Positions 26,403 to 35,541 of a stretch of 64,000 bases of DNA are shown here, one piece after another. The stretch comes from an uncultured Tenacibaculum sp. (GTDB lineage: Bacteria > Bacteroidota > Bacteroidia > Flavobacteriales > Flavobacteriaceae): positions 248,001 through 312,000 of the forward strand of contig CANMCD010000002.1 of assembly GCA_947496185.1 (NCBI GenBank), in the 5' to 3' direction. Under the pieces are notes generated by a model that saw only the letters and a list, made by a program, of their open reading frames with translations, was not told the origin of the DNA and did no database searches. The position numbers and the translations under genes are program-made. Each line of letters opens with the position of its first letter. The stretch's first letter is position 1.

Positions 26403-28010
26403 TCAAATAAAATTTTGAATTAATAGTAAAAAAATAAGTGTTAGCACAAAAAAAGCGAGTAGGTAATAACTAACCGAGTCTAGTTTACTTGGTATGATAT
26501 ACCATCCATTTTCTTTTGCGGGTTTGTTTGATTGTTTGAATTTTTCTTTTTGTCCTTTAATAGTATATAATGACCATTCTTTTTGTTTCCCATCCAATAA
26601 TAAGCTTGCACTAATGGAGACGATGATATTTACTAATGAACCAATAACGGCATACCAAGTCCAAGCAATATTGGTATAATAATTAGTAATGATCAACGCA
26701 ACAAAACCAGCTGCTACGCCAATTAATAGGCCTCTTTCTGTGGTGTGTTTTGAATAGAAACCTAGACCGTACATGCTTAGTTTAGCTCCTACCATATAGG
26801 AGGCAACTTTGGTAAGTAGTTCTAGAATAGACCCTTTAGATTCTGTAAAATAGATGGCTGGAATAATGATTAATATTGTCCAAAATACGGTAGACATTCG
26901 GGCTACAAGTAAATAATGTTCGGGGCTTTTGTTGGGTTTAAAGTATTTTTTGTAAAATCCTTCTGTTGAGATAGTTGAGAAAGAGTTTAATGCAGAAGAT
27001 AAACTTGACATACTAGCAGATAATACGGCGGCAGCAATAATTCCTATTAGCCCAGGGAAGCCTTGATTTTCGGCAAACTCAAGCATAATCGTATTATCAT
27101 TATCAAATTCACGTCCATTATAATACTGATAAAATAGGACACCAATAAAAATGAATAAGAAGTAGATAAAAAATGCTGAAAACCCCATAAAAGCAAGAGA
27201 TTTTTTTGCATCACCCATATTTTTCGCTCCCAATGTTCGTTGCATCATCATTTGATTTGCTCCGTATACAGTTATATGATAGATTGTCATTGCAATAATA
27301 CCACCCCAAATAGTTGTTACTTCAGACAAATCAGTACTTACGTTTATTGGATTTATTTTTCCTTTTGTTTTGAGTATTTCTAACGTATCAGATAATGAGT
27401 CTGGCAATTCATTTATCAAGGCAAAAAACATAATAATTCCAGCTATCAAAAAAATTGCTGATTGTAAAACATCCGTCCAAATCACAGCAGTAATACCTCC
27501 TAAAGATGTATAAATCAGGGTTATTATAGAAACGACTATAATACTAGTGATAATATCTACACCGATAATATACCCGATAACCAATGCAGAACCGTATAAG
27601 ACAGCCGCAGAAGATAATAATTGTGTTATTAAAAAAATGATAGAAATTGTTGTTCGAGATGTTTTACCAAACCTTTTTTCTTGGTATTCATATATAGAAA
27701 CGACACCCGTTTGCATAAAAAAAGGTACAAATAATGCCATTACTATGACAATTACTAAGGGATAATTCAAGTGAATTGCGATTACAGAGAGTCCAGATTT
27801 ATAGGACCAAGCAGGTGCACCTAAAAAGGTCATTGCACTGACATAGGTTGCTAAGACAGAAATTCCAATTGCCCACCAAGGGGTGTTTTTTTTACCTAAA
27901 TAAAAATCTTTGGCAGTTTTCACTTTTTTTGAAAGGACGAAACCTAGCACGAGATTTAGTATTAAATAACAAATGATGATAATCCAATTAAGTATGCTTA
28001 ACTTTCCCAT
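26403..28010 (-). CDS. Sodium:solute symporter (SSS family)
   Basis: A 535-residue protein with about 13-14 membrane spans and SSS family signs: DFYLGKKNTPWWAIGISVLATYVSAMTFLGAPAW near the start (residues 31-64), ITAVIWTDVLQSAIF, and the helix with AAVLSASMSSLSSALNS. It would import a substrate or intermediate with sodium. It sits between the HisD-like and SDR genes with gaps of 13 and 4 bp, which ties it to this pathway. The solute cannot be told from sequence. Confidence 0.93.
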   Translation of the reverse strand: MGKLSILNWIIIICYLILNLVLGFVLSKKVKTAKDFYLGKKNTPWWAIGISVLATYVSAMTFLGAPAWSYKSGLSVIAIHLNYPLVIVIVMALFVPFFMQTGVVSIYEYQEKRFGKTSRTTISIIFLITQLLSSAAVLYGSALVIGYIIGVDIITSIIVVSIITLIYTSLGGITAVIWTDVLQSAIFLIAGIIMFFALINELPDSLSDTLEILKTKGKINPINVSTDLSEVTTIWGGIIAMTIYHITVYGANQMMMQRTLGAKNMGDAKKSLAFMGFSAFFIYFLFIFIGVLFYQYYNGREFDNDNTIMLEFAENQGFPGLIGIIAAAVLSASMSSLSSALNSFSTISTEGFYKKYFKPNKSPEHYLLVARMSTVFWTILIIIPAIYFTESKGSILELLTKVASYMVGAKLSMYGLGFYSKHTTERGLLIGVAAGFVALIITNYYTNIAWTWYAVIGSLVNIIVSISASLLLDGKQKEWSLYTIKGQKEKFKQSNKPAKENGWYIIPSKLDSVSYYLLAFFVLTLIFLLLIQNFI

Positions 28011-28023
28011 GAAATCTCTAAAA

Positions 28024-29313
28024 TTATTTTATACTGTAACGTTCAACTCTTATATCTGCCTGTTTTTTGTGTCCAACAAAACCTTCTATTTCACATAATC
28101 GAGAACAGTAATTTCCTACAAGTACACTTGCTTCATCTGTAGTAACTTTTTGATACGTACATGTTTTTATGAATTTTCCAACCCATAAGCCACCTGTAAA
28201 CCTAGCTGCTTTTTTTGTTGGTAATGTATGATTTGTACCAATTGCTTTATCTCCATAAGCTACATTGGTTCTATTACCTAAAAATAAAGCCCCATAATTG
28301 GTCATGTTTTGCAAAAAGTATTCTGGGTTTTTTGTATTTATTTGGACATGTTCACTTGCAATATCATCAGCAACTTTAACCATTTCTTCATAGGTGTCTA
28401 CTAAAATAATTTCTCCATAATCTCGCCAAGAGACACCAGCCAAATCAGCGGTTTCTAATACGGCCAATTGTTTTGTAATTTCAGCTTCTATGGATAAGGC
28501 TAATTTTTTGCTATTGGTAAGCAATACAGCAGGAGAATTCGGTCCGTGTTCTGCTTGTCCTAACAAGTCTGTTACAACCATTTCGGCATCTGTAGTATCA
28601 TCTGCAATTACTAGTGTTTCTGTGGGGCCGGCAAGTAAATCTATACCAACTTTTCCAAAGAGTTGTCGTTTGGCTTCAGCTACATATTGATTTCCTGGTC
28701 CAACAATCATGTCTACTTGGGGCATACCGATCGCTCCGTATGCCATGGCAGCCATGGCTTGAACACCACCTAGAATATAAATCTCATCTGCTCCTCCAAG
28801 ATGCATCGCTGCTACGGTTTCTGCGGGAGGCAATCCTGTTTTTGGATCAGGAGGTGTGCATGCAATAATTTTTTTAACTCCTGCTACTTTAGCGGTTAGT
28901 ACACTCATGTGTGCAGAGGCTACCATTGGGTATCTCCCTCCCGGAACATAGCAACCTACCGAATTTATCGGAATGTTTTTATGTCCTAAAATTACTCCTG
29001 GAATTGTTTCTATTTCTACATCTCTCAGGGCAGATTTTTGAATTTGTGCAAACCTTCTTACTTGCGACTGCGCCCATTTTATATCTTCAATGGTTTTTGA
29101 GGTAACCTTCGAAATTGTCTCTTGAATTTGTGTGTCGGATAACCTAAAGCTTTTAGGGTTCCATTTGTCAAATTTTTCTGATAATTCTCTAATGGCTTTA
29201 TCACCATTTTTTGCTACTTTTTTTAAAATATCATGAACTATCTCTCTAGTTTTTTCTTGATTCGCAGCTGAATTTTCAGCTGCCATTCCTTTTTTGATAT
29301 ATTCTATTGCCAT
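28024..29313 (-). CDS. HisD-like NAD dehydrogenase, sulfopropanediol-dehydrogenase-like
   Basis: A 429-residue member of the histidinol dehydrogenase superfamily. Expected zinc and catalytic residues are present: GQAEHGPNS (Gln, His), ASEHVQI (Glu-His catalytic pair), [14 protein letters not shown] and a C-terminal His in FVGHKKQAD. The start MAIEYIKK and the block [15 protein letters not shown] match, from memory, the catabolic branch that includes HpsN (2,3-dihydroxypropane-1-sulfonate dehydrogenase). No other his genes are near, so a catabolic four-electron alcohol-to-acid oxidation is more likely than histidine synthesis. Substrate unproven. Confidence 0.85.
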   Translation of the reverse strand: MAIEYIKKGMAAENSAANQEKTREIVHDILKKVAKNGDKAIRELSEKFDKWNPKSFRLSDTQIQETISKVTSKTIEDIKWAQSQVRRFAQIQKSALRDVEIETIPGVILGHKNIPINSVGCYVPGGRYPMVASAHMSVLTAKVAGVKKIIACTPPDPKTGLPPAETVAAMHLGGADEIYILGGVQAMAAMAYGAIGMPQVDMIVGPGNQYVAEAKRQLFGKVGIDLLAGPTETLVIADDTTDAEMVVTDLLGQAEHGPNSPAVLLTNSKKLALSIEAEITKQLAVLETADLAGVSWRDYGEIILVDTYEEMVKVADDIASEHVQINTKNPEYFLQNMTNYGALFLGNRTNVAYGDKAIGTNHTLPTKKAARFTGGLWVGKFIKTCTYQKVTTDEASVLVGNYCSRLCEIEGFVGHKKQADIRVERYSIK

Positions 29314-29365
29314 TGCTACTTAATAATTTTAATGATTAGTTGTTTGTTAGTGTTTGTCAATATTT

Positions 29366-30382
29366 TTAATCGAGTAATATGGGAGGAGATGGGTAATCTG
29401 TTCCTACAATGCAGTAGGCAAATCCATAGGAAAGCGCAGATATTTTTCGTGCTGAATGTTTTGGAAAGGTAAAAATATCTCCATTTTTTAATACAAATAC
29501 GGTTTCTTCCCCATCCGTTTCACAAGCTATTTCAAATGTTCCTCGATGAACAAAAAATACTTCGACTTCTCTTCTACGATATTTTCCAGTATTTCCTTTC
29601 GAATCCGATTGTAATCCATATACATTAAATCCATCTCCCTTTGGGTCTCCTGGTTTTACACTGAAATGATGTTTTTTACTGTCCTTAGGTCCAATTATAT
29701 CAAACCAACGAAGAGTTTTTGGGGTTTTGTTAGGAAAACCAGAAAAAGGAGATGTTTTATAATTTCCTACACAACCGACATGATTTTTCATTTCCTCGAG
29801 CGTATATTCATCAAATTTATCTAGTTCATCTGATGTTAAAGGTTTTATAGGATTATTGCCTTTTGGAATGGATTCTCCTATGGTGGTATCTACTAGTTTT
29901 CCGTTATCTAACAACACAAGACCATGCTTTTTAGCTTCTTCTATAACTCTTGGTAACCAAATAACACCACCACCAGCATCGTCATGACCTAAGATGGAGA
30001 AAATCATTCCATATTCGTCACCAATATTTTCAAATCCTCGAAACATGTTGGTTGGTAAGGAAATAATATCTCCTGGATGTAATATTAATTCGGCTTTTTC
30101 GTCGTTGTTCCAATAAAAACGCCAATGACTTTTATAAACCATAAAAACTTCCGCAGTAAAATGTGAATGTGGCGAGTTTTTAATTCTTGGTGGCTGCCCT
30201 GCAGCACCAATACAAAACCCATGTTTTTCTGTAAAATTTACTTTTTGATGTACACTTTCAGAAACACCACCGCCTATGATGCTATAATTATCTTTTAGAT
30301 GACTTCCAGGGGTTTTTGCATCTATAAAAGCAGCTTTGCAGGGAATTAAGTCTTCATATTTGATTAACCTTTTTTCTAACAT
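29366..30382 (-). CDS. Bicupin protein
   Basis: A 338-residue protein with two cupin barrels. The first (about 60-160) has SPHSHFTAEVFMVYKSHWRF, with the His-x-His...Glu metal pattern, and LILHPGDIISLPTNMFRGFEN. The second (about 230-335) has EVEVFFVHRGTFEI and VLKNGDIFTFPKHSARKI. Bicupins act as dioxygenases, isomerases or metal-binding sensors. In this context an oxygenase or isomerase step on the same small molecule is likely. It lies 17 bp after the NTF2-like gene. Confidence 0.88.
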   Translation of the reverse strand: MLEKRLIKYEDLIPCKAAFIDAKTPGSHLKDNYSIIGGGVSESVHQKVNFTEKHGFCIGAAGQPPRIKNSPHSHFTAEVFMVYKSHWRFYWNNDEKAELILHPGDIISLPTNMFRGFENIGDEYGMIFSILGHDDAGGGVIWLPRVIEEAKKHGLVLLDNGKLVDTTIGESIPKGNNPIKPLTSDELDKFDEYTLEEMKNHVGCVGNYKTSPFSGFPNKTPKTLRWFDIIGPKDSKKHHFSVKPGDPKGDGFNVYGLQSDSKGNTGKYRRREVEVFFVHRGTFEIACETDGEETVFVLKNGDIFTFPKHSARKISALSYGFAYCIVGTDYPSPPILLD

Positions 30383-30399
30383 TTGTTCGCTTTTTAAAA

Positions 30400-31407
30400 T
30401 TACCCTTGTTTTTCTTTTAATAATTCGAACACATTAATATCAAATTGTTCCAATACATCTATCATGTCTATCATTACCCAGTTTTCTCGAAGAAGGTTCC
30501 CTTCTCTTCTCCAAAAATCCATAATGCGCATTGTAAAATGTTTATTCGTTGCTTTAATTCCTAACCACCCATCGCCTTGGTGTTTACCACTCATAGCAGG
30601 GTATCCTAGATGACAAGTATAATTTCCTTCTGCTATGTTGATAAAGTCAGCATCGGTAACTTCTTTTACTAAGTCTCTATCTGGGAAGGCTTTTAAAAAA
30701 GGAATTTGATGGTTTTTTTGAAAACCTTTTAATCCTCTAGTAGTACCGATACCACCAGGTCCGTACCACATCATTTTGGGCACATCCCAGTACTTTTCTT
30801 GCTGCATAGAATCCATAGTCTTTCCATCATAATCTAACAAACCATTTAGCATGTTGTTGGTTAAATTGTAAGATTTTAGCGATTCTTCTGGGTTTACAGG
30901 ATAATCAATGATACCGTCTTCGGTAAAAGGAGCGGAAACAATCCTTTGTACTCCTTTTGTAGGGAATAGTTCTATACCAGTTTGGCGAATTACATCGAGT
31001 ATATCTAATAAAAACCAAGCGTTATCGATTTGTCCGTTGCTCATTGAAAACGCAGCATGAAAACGAATGTATGTCGCTTGATTTGAAGGTTTGATATTTA
31101 TCCATTCCTTTTCAAAAGTTCCAATAAAGTTCCCTGCGATGCAGACACAAAAATCTTCATGATTTTTTCCTTCCATTATTATATAAGGTTGTATTTCAAT
31201 ATCAGGAAAAGAAGTTATTAGTGTTTCTAAAAAAGAGTTCTTAAAATCATGTGTATGATAGGTATCAAATGGACGAGAAACATGGATTGTAGCGTTTTGA
31301 TTAAATATTTCTAGAAAAACATCTTGGAAATCTTCTTTTCGCGTCTTATTGATTTTTTCAAAATGCTGTATGATTGACCTTTTATTTTTGTTGTTTTTTA
31401 CTCGCAT
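30400..31407 (-). CDS. NTF2/SnoaL-like tandem-domain protein (second paralogue)
   Basis: A 335-residue protein with two NTF2/SnoaL-like halves. The second half has MMWYGPGGIGTTRGLKGFQK, NIAEGNYTCHLGYP, GWLGIKATN and MRIMDFWRREGNLLRENWVM, parallel to the third paralogue at 24628. The conserved WYGPxGIG and RREGNLLRENW blocks probably line the active pocket. It follows the first paralogue by 2 bp. Confidence 0.87.
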   Translation of the reverse strand: MRVKNNKNKRSIIQHFEKINKTRKEDFQDVFLEIFNQNATIHVSRPFDTYHTHDFKNSFLETLITSFPDIEIQPYIIMEGKNHEDFCVCIAGNFIGTFEKEWINIKPSNQATYIRFHAAFSMSNGQIDNAWFLLDILDVIRQTGIELFPTKGVQRIVSAPFTEDGIIDYPVNPEESLKSYNLTNNMLNGLLDYDGKTMDSMQQEKYWDVPKMMWYGPGGIGTTRGLKGFQKNHQIPFLKAFPDRDLVKEVTDADFINIAEGNYTCHLGYPAMSGKHQGDGWLGIKATNKHFTMRIMDFWRREGNLLRENWVMIDMIDVLEQFDINVFELLKEKQG

Positions 31408-31409
31408 AA

Positions 31410-32426
31410 TTATCTATAAATTTGACATAATACATCATATCCATCATATACCATCCACTCTTCTATTATGGAATTATCGGCAACCGAAAAATGACTAATA
31501 ATAGGTACTAAAACTTGTTGTTTAGAGTCGATATTGAAAATACCTTTTCTTGTTGTTTTTCCGATAATATGCCACCTAACAGCTATTTCAGTTTGATTAT
31601 CATTACGATTGGATGAGATACGTTCTATGTTGACAATAGGGGTTTCAAAAGAGCATAATAAGTCATAGATATACTCTTTAATATTTTGAATATTACAAAA
31701 GGTTTTATTACCTATTGCGTTTATTTTACTTTTATCTGTATAGAAAGATGTTATATTTTCTAGGTTTCCTTTTTTCCAAAGTTGAGTTATAGTATTGAAA
31801 ATTAAGTAGGTATCAGTGCAATTTTTCTCGATATTTGTAATATAATTTGTTTTTTTTAACAGTTTAGAGATGTTTATATGCAGCGGGTTTTGTTTTTTAT
31901 ATACTGAGTGTTTTTTTGCCATTTCTACAGGGTCAAAACCTAATTGCTCAATTAAATAGAGATTATCTCTGACTAACCATTCTTCATAGATTTTATTATT
32001 AGCGATTTTACAGTCTGCAATGGTTCTAAAAAAGACATTTTTACCTGTAGCATCTCCATAAATGGTTTTACCTAGGTTGGTTGCAGTAGAGCCAATACGA
32101 TGTGAAGAGTAAAACGAACCCTCTTTTTCTTCTGACCAGATTACTGCTTCTCCGTGCATTTTTCTGTTGGGAAAAGAATATAAGGTGTCTATAGTTCCAT
32201 CAATTACAGCATTAATCCCTGTAATATTTCTAGCTCCAATATGAATAAAAACATCTTCTTCATAGGTGTCACGTATAACCCACACGGCTCTTTTTTCCCA
32301 TATTTCTTCGGTAATTTTTAATATGTAGTCAACAATATTTTTATATTTATTATCAAAACCTTTGAGTTTTTGTAATAAACCATCTCTTTCGTACTTATTT
32401 GTTTCAATGTATACTTTATCCACCAT
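31410..32426 (-). CDS. NTF2/SnoaL-like tandem-domain protein (first paralogue, divergent)
   Basis: The start at 32426 (MVDKVYIETN) gives 338 residues and lies 4 bp after the aldolase stop; an upstream ATG at 32483 would overlap the aldolase and is not preferred. Two NTF2-like halves are visible, about 35-165 (IWEKRAVWVIRDTYEEDVFIHIG ... NNKIYEEWLVRDN) and 215-335 (FYTDKSKINAIGN ... IIEEWMVYDGYDV). It lacks the WYGPxGIG block of the other two, so its chemistry may differ. Confidence 0.82.
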   Translation of the reverse strand: MVDKVYIETNKYERDGLLQKLKGFDNKYKNIVDYILKITEEIWEKRAVWVIRDTYEEDVFIHIGARNITGINAVIDGTIDTLYSFPNRKMHGEAVIWSEEKEGSFYSSHRIGSTATNLGKTIYGDATGKNVFFRTIADCKIANNKIYEEWLVRDNLYLIEQLGFDPVEMAKKHSVYKKQNPLHINISKLLKKTNYITNIEKNCTDTYLIFNTITQLWKKGNLENITSFYTDKSKINAIGNKTFCNIQNIKEYIYDLLCSFETPIVNIERISSNRNDNQTEIAVRWHIIGKTTRKGIFNIDSKQQVLVPIISHFSVADNSIIEEWMVYDGYDVLCQIYR

Positions 32427-32430
32427 TTTC

Positions 32431-33198
32431 TTATTGTCTATTTTTGATTTGCTTTCTAACTTGCTTTGTTTCTTTATCCACATGTTCCATTAGTATTTTT
32501 CCATCAGATTTTAATGCGATAAACTGGCATCCTTTTTCTATCATTTTTAAGGTGTTATTTACAGAATCACACCATACACCAACAAATAAATTATGTTGTT
32601 TACTGGTAGTAATAATTTGTTGAACAGCGTTATCAAAACTTGTTTTTTCTGTTTTATCGGCTTCAATAGAAAGCTTTAAATCACCTGAGCCTATAAAAAC
32701 GCCATCTAACCCTTTTACGGAACATATTTGATTGATATTGTTAAGTGCTTCTAGGGTTTCTACCATCGCAAAAACGAGTATACTTTCATTAGCTTTTTTT
32801 ACATAATCATTACCAGCATATAATTTTGCTCGAGTAGGCCCCATACTCCGATAGCCAAGAGGCGGATATCGACAAGCACCAACAAAACGTTCACATTCTT
32901 TTTTGGTATTTATCATTGGACAAATAATACCATAGGCTCCACCATCCAATAGACGCATTATTTGTCCAGGATCGTTCCATTTAGATCGAGCAAAAGGAAT
33001 CGTATTGGTGGTAGCAATTGCTTGCATCATTTGAATGGCTGTTTCGATGCTATGCAAACCATGTTGCATGTCTACTGTTAGACAATCCCAATCAGCATTT
33101 GCCATCATTTCTGCAGTCCATGTATTAGGAATATGAAGCCAACCACATAGTACAGTTTCTCCTTGCTTTAATGCTTTTTGTATTGTATTAACTCTCAT
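32431..33198 (-). CDS. HpcH/HpaI-type class II aldolase
   Basis: A 255-residue metal-dependent aldolase. Expected residues are seen in DMQHGLHS (His base), PFARSKWNDPGQIMRLLDGGA (Arg), RYPPLGYRSMG, FAMVETLEAL (metal Glu) and FIGSGDLKLS (metal Asp). The family splits 2-keto-3-deoxy or 4-hydroxy-2-oxo acids into pyruvate and an aldehyde. It is probably the carbon-carbon cleavage step of the pathway. Its start overlaps the hydrolase gene by 11 bp. Confidence 0.93.
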   Translation of the reverse strand: MRVNTIQKALKQGETVLCGWLHIPNTWTAEMMANADWDCLTVDMQHGLHSIETAIQMMQAIATTNTIPFARSKWNDPGQIMRLLDGGAYGIICPMINTKKECERFVGACRYPPLGYRSMGPTRAKLYAGNDYVKKANESILVFAMVETLEALNNINQICSVKGLDGVFIGSGDLKLSIEADKTEKTSFDNAVQQIITTSKQHNLFVGVWCDSVNNTLKMIEKGCQFIALKSDGKILMEHVDKETKQVRKQIKNRQ

Positions 33199-33907
33199 TT
33201 TTTATTATAGATTGATACCATTTTTTGATGATATTATTAACTTCTTTTGGTTTTTCAAGGGTGCTCAAATGACCGCATTGATTTATTATTTTCAATGTTG
33301 CATTCGGAATCATCTTTGCCATTTCTTCGTGTAAGTCAACAGGACATACATTATCTTCTTTTCCTGTAATAATAAGTGTGGGACATTTTATTTTGGGTAA
33401 ATCTTTGCTACTATCAGGACGGTTTAATTGTGCTTTAATTTGATTATGGAATCCGTTAATGCCAACCTGTAGCCCCATATTTAAAATAATGTTTCTTAAC
33501 TTTTTGTTTTTTTGGTTTTGATAGTATAGCATTGCATCGGTTAATTCTTCTTGAATAGCAACATCAAGTATTCCTAAATATGCCATACCAAGAAAGCGTT
33601 GTTGTGCCTGTTGAGTTTTGTTAGAAGGTTTTTTATAATTCGTGTTTAATAGAATCAAACCATCGACACGTTCGGGGGCTTGACGTAGGATTTCAAAAGC
33701 AATTATCCCACCATAAGATAACCCAAGTAGTAAGAAGGAACCTGTGTAGGTTTTCAGTATATTATTAGCGATACGTTTTAAACTATCAGCACTGTTGTTG
33801 CTTGCAGTAAAACAATCAAAAAGATCACTTAACCCCTCATGTTGTTGTTTGAATAAATCTTCATTACATAAAGTGCCGGGGATCATTATAAGCTTTTTTC
33901 TATCCAT
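33188..33907 (-). CDS. Alpha/beta hydrolase
   Basis: A 239-residue hydrolase with the nucleophile elbow GLSYGG (about residue 80), acid loop TLIITGKEDNVCPV and final His in NQCGHLSTLEKP. There is no signal peptide, so it works in the cytoplasm. It resembles enol-lactone or ester hydrolases and may open a lactone or ester intermediate. It overlaps the aldolase gene by 11 bp and starts 117 bp after susD. Confidence 0.92.
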   Translation of the reverse strand: MDRKKLIMIPGTLCNEDLFKQQHEGLSDLFDCFTASNNSADSLKRIANNILKTYTGSFLLLGLSYGGIIAFEILRQAPERVDGLILLNTNYKKPSNKTQQAQQRFLGMAYLGILDVAIQEELTDAMLYYQNQKNKKLRNIILNMGLQVGINGFHNQIKAQLNRPDSSKDLPKIKCPTLIITGKEDNVCPVDLHEEMAKMIPNATLKIINQCGHLSTLEKPKEVNNIIKKWYQSIIKNES

Positions 33908-34024
33908 AAAATAGTTCTCTTATAGGGTTAATATTTTTTAAAAGGAAAGGGAAAATCTATTTTAAGAAGTGTAAGCAGAAAATAAATTAAGAACAATCCC
34001 CCTCTCCTAGAATGAAAACAACTT

Positions 34025-35524
34025 TTAATTTTGATACCAATGTTTGGCGGTGATAATATCTCCGCCTATATTGTTAACTGCATTTTGATAATTTGTAGCA
34101 TTTACCGTTTTTTCAAGTACAGGATAAAACATTCTAGTAGGAATGTTATTAGAAATAGTAACAGCTTCTATACCAATTTGCATTGTTGGTTTTCCTGTTC
34201 TTTTATGATCAGCCCATATATCAAATATATTCAAGCCAAAACCAGCTATCCATTTTTGCTGTAAGATCCTTTCTAGTTGATCGTTTTCACTTGTGCCAAT
34301 TCCTGTTAAGGAAACATCGGGCCTATCTAGAAAACCTGTAGGCATAGTTATTCCCCAATAATCAAAATTACTGGTAACGCCTGTATCAAAATATTCTTTT
34401 GTAGTATTTGGTAAGTTCCAGTTTTTTAGTTGGGCTTCCGCTAAAATAAATTGTAATTCAGCATAACTTATGTAGGCAAAATCTAACAGTCCTTTATCGT
34501 TTTGAAATAGTGGCTTTAGTTTGACAGCATTTGGTAAATCGGCAATAGTTTTTGCTGTTGCTTCAGTTCCACCACTTATTACCCCTACATAAGCATCGTT
34601 GTTCGTAGGGTCTGTTTTTTGTGTAAAAAAAGCCAATCTAGGATCGTCATCTCCAGTATCTGATGAAGAGGTGTTTGTTCCATTGACAAATTGATCAATA
34701 AAACGTTGACTTAAAGTAATACCACTTATAGAAGTATTATTTGAAAAGTCTGCAACATTCGGTGCTATACCTGTCATATCATATACGGCTTGATCTTCAT
34801 TGTTTGTGATGATTGGATATTGATTGGAATCGTTTATTATTGTTTCAAATTCTGATTGTGCATTTGGATATACATTGGTGTTTGATAATCGTAATAAATA
34901 TTTCAATCGGAGTGAATTTGCCATTTTTCGCCATTTCATTGCATCTCCATTAAATAGAACGTCACCGCCTTGAGCAAATGCGGTACTGGCATTTGCTAGT
35001 AGTGTATTTGCTTCTTCAAGATTGGTAAGTATTAGAGGAAAAATATCTTTTTGAGCGTTATATATTGGGGTAATATTATTTTCGGCATTACCTGCTTCTG
35101 TAGTAGGAACATCAATCCATATTTCTGTTAAGGTAGCATAATAATAGGCATTTAGAATTTTAGCAGCAGCCAAATATCCAGCATCATTCCCTGCTTTTTC
35201 GACCAATGTTCGAGCATCTCTCAAAGCTTTGTAGGTAGCAGCCCAAAAAGCATCCATAACTGGGGTATCTGAAGAAAATTGATACCTGTCAAATGAGCTT
35301 TCATTTGTATATACCATATATTGCATTACTTGCCCAATAAACTTAAATTGCATGTTTATATTAGGGTTGATAGGATCAAATATTACACTCTTAAGTATTG
35401 CTGAAGGTGGTGTATCCGAAGGCAAGTTGTTGTTTTTGTTTATTTCTTCAAAATCACTAGTACACCTTACTAAAGCAAGCAACATTAAAAGAGTTATCAC
35501 ATATATTTTGTTGTTATTTTTCAT
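34025..35524 (-). CDS. SusD/RagB-like nutrient-binding lipoprotein
   Basis: A 499-residue SusD-like protein. The lipobox LVRC places the lipid-bearing Cys near residue 21. TPR-like helical pairs follow (ALRDARTLVEKA, AAKILNAYYYATLTEIWIDVP), with the MANSLRLKYLLRLS signature and the conserved C-terminal half (QKWIAGFGLNIFDIWADHKRTGKP). It lies on the outer membrane over the SusC pore and hands substrate to it. It is 17 bp after susC. It matches the SusD-like-2 branch found with non-glycan as well as glycan loci. Confidence 0.95.
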   Translation of the reverse strand: MKNNNKIYVITLLMLLALVRCTSDFEEINKNNNLPSDTPPSAILKSVIFDPINPNINMQFKFIGQVMQYMVYTNESSFDRYQFSSDTPVMDAFWAATYKALRDARTLVEKAGNDAGYLAAAKILNAYYYATLTEIWIDVPTTEAGNAENNITPIYNAQKDIFPLILTNLEEANTLLANASTAFAQGGDVLFNGDAMKWRKMANSLRLKYLLRLSNTNVYPNAQSEFETIINDSNQYPIITNNEDQAVYDMTGIAPNVADFSNNTSISGITLSQRFIDQFVNGTNTSSSDTGDDDPRLAFFTQKTDPTNNDAYVGVISGGTEATAKTIADLPNAVKLKPLFQNDKGLLDFAYISYAELQFILAEAQLKNWNLPNTTKEYFDTGVTSNFDYWGITMPTGFLDRPDVSLTGIGTSENDQLERILQQKWIAGFGLNIFDIWADHKRTGKPTMQIGIEAVTISNNIPTRMFYPVLEKTVNATNYQNAVNNIGGDIITAKHWYQN

Positions 35525-35541
35525 TTTGAGTACTCTTTAAT

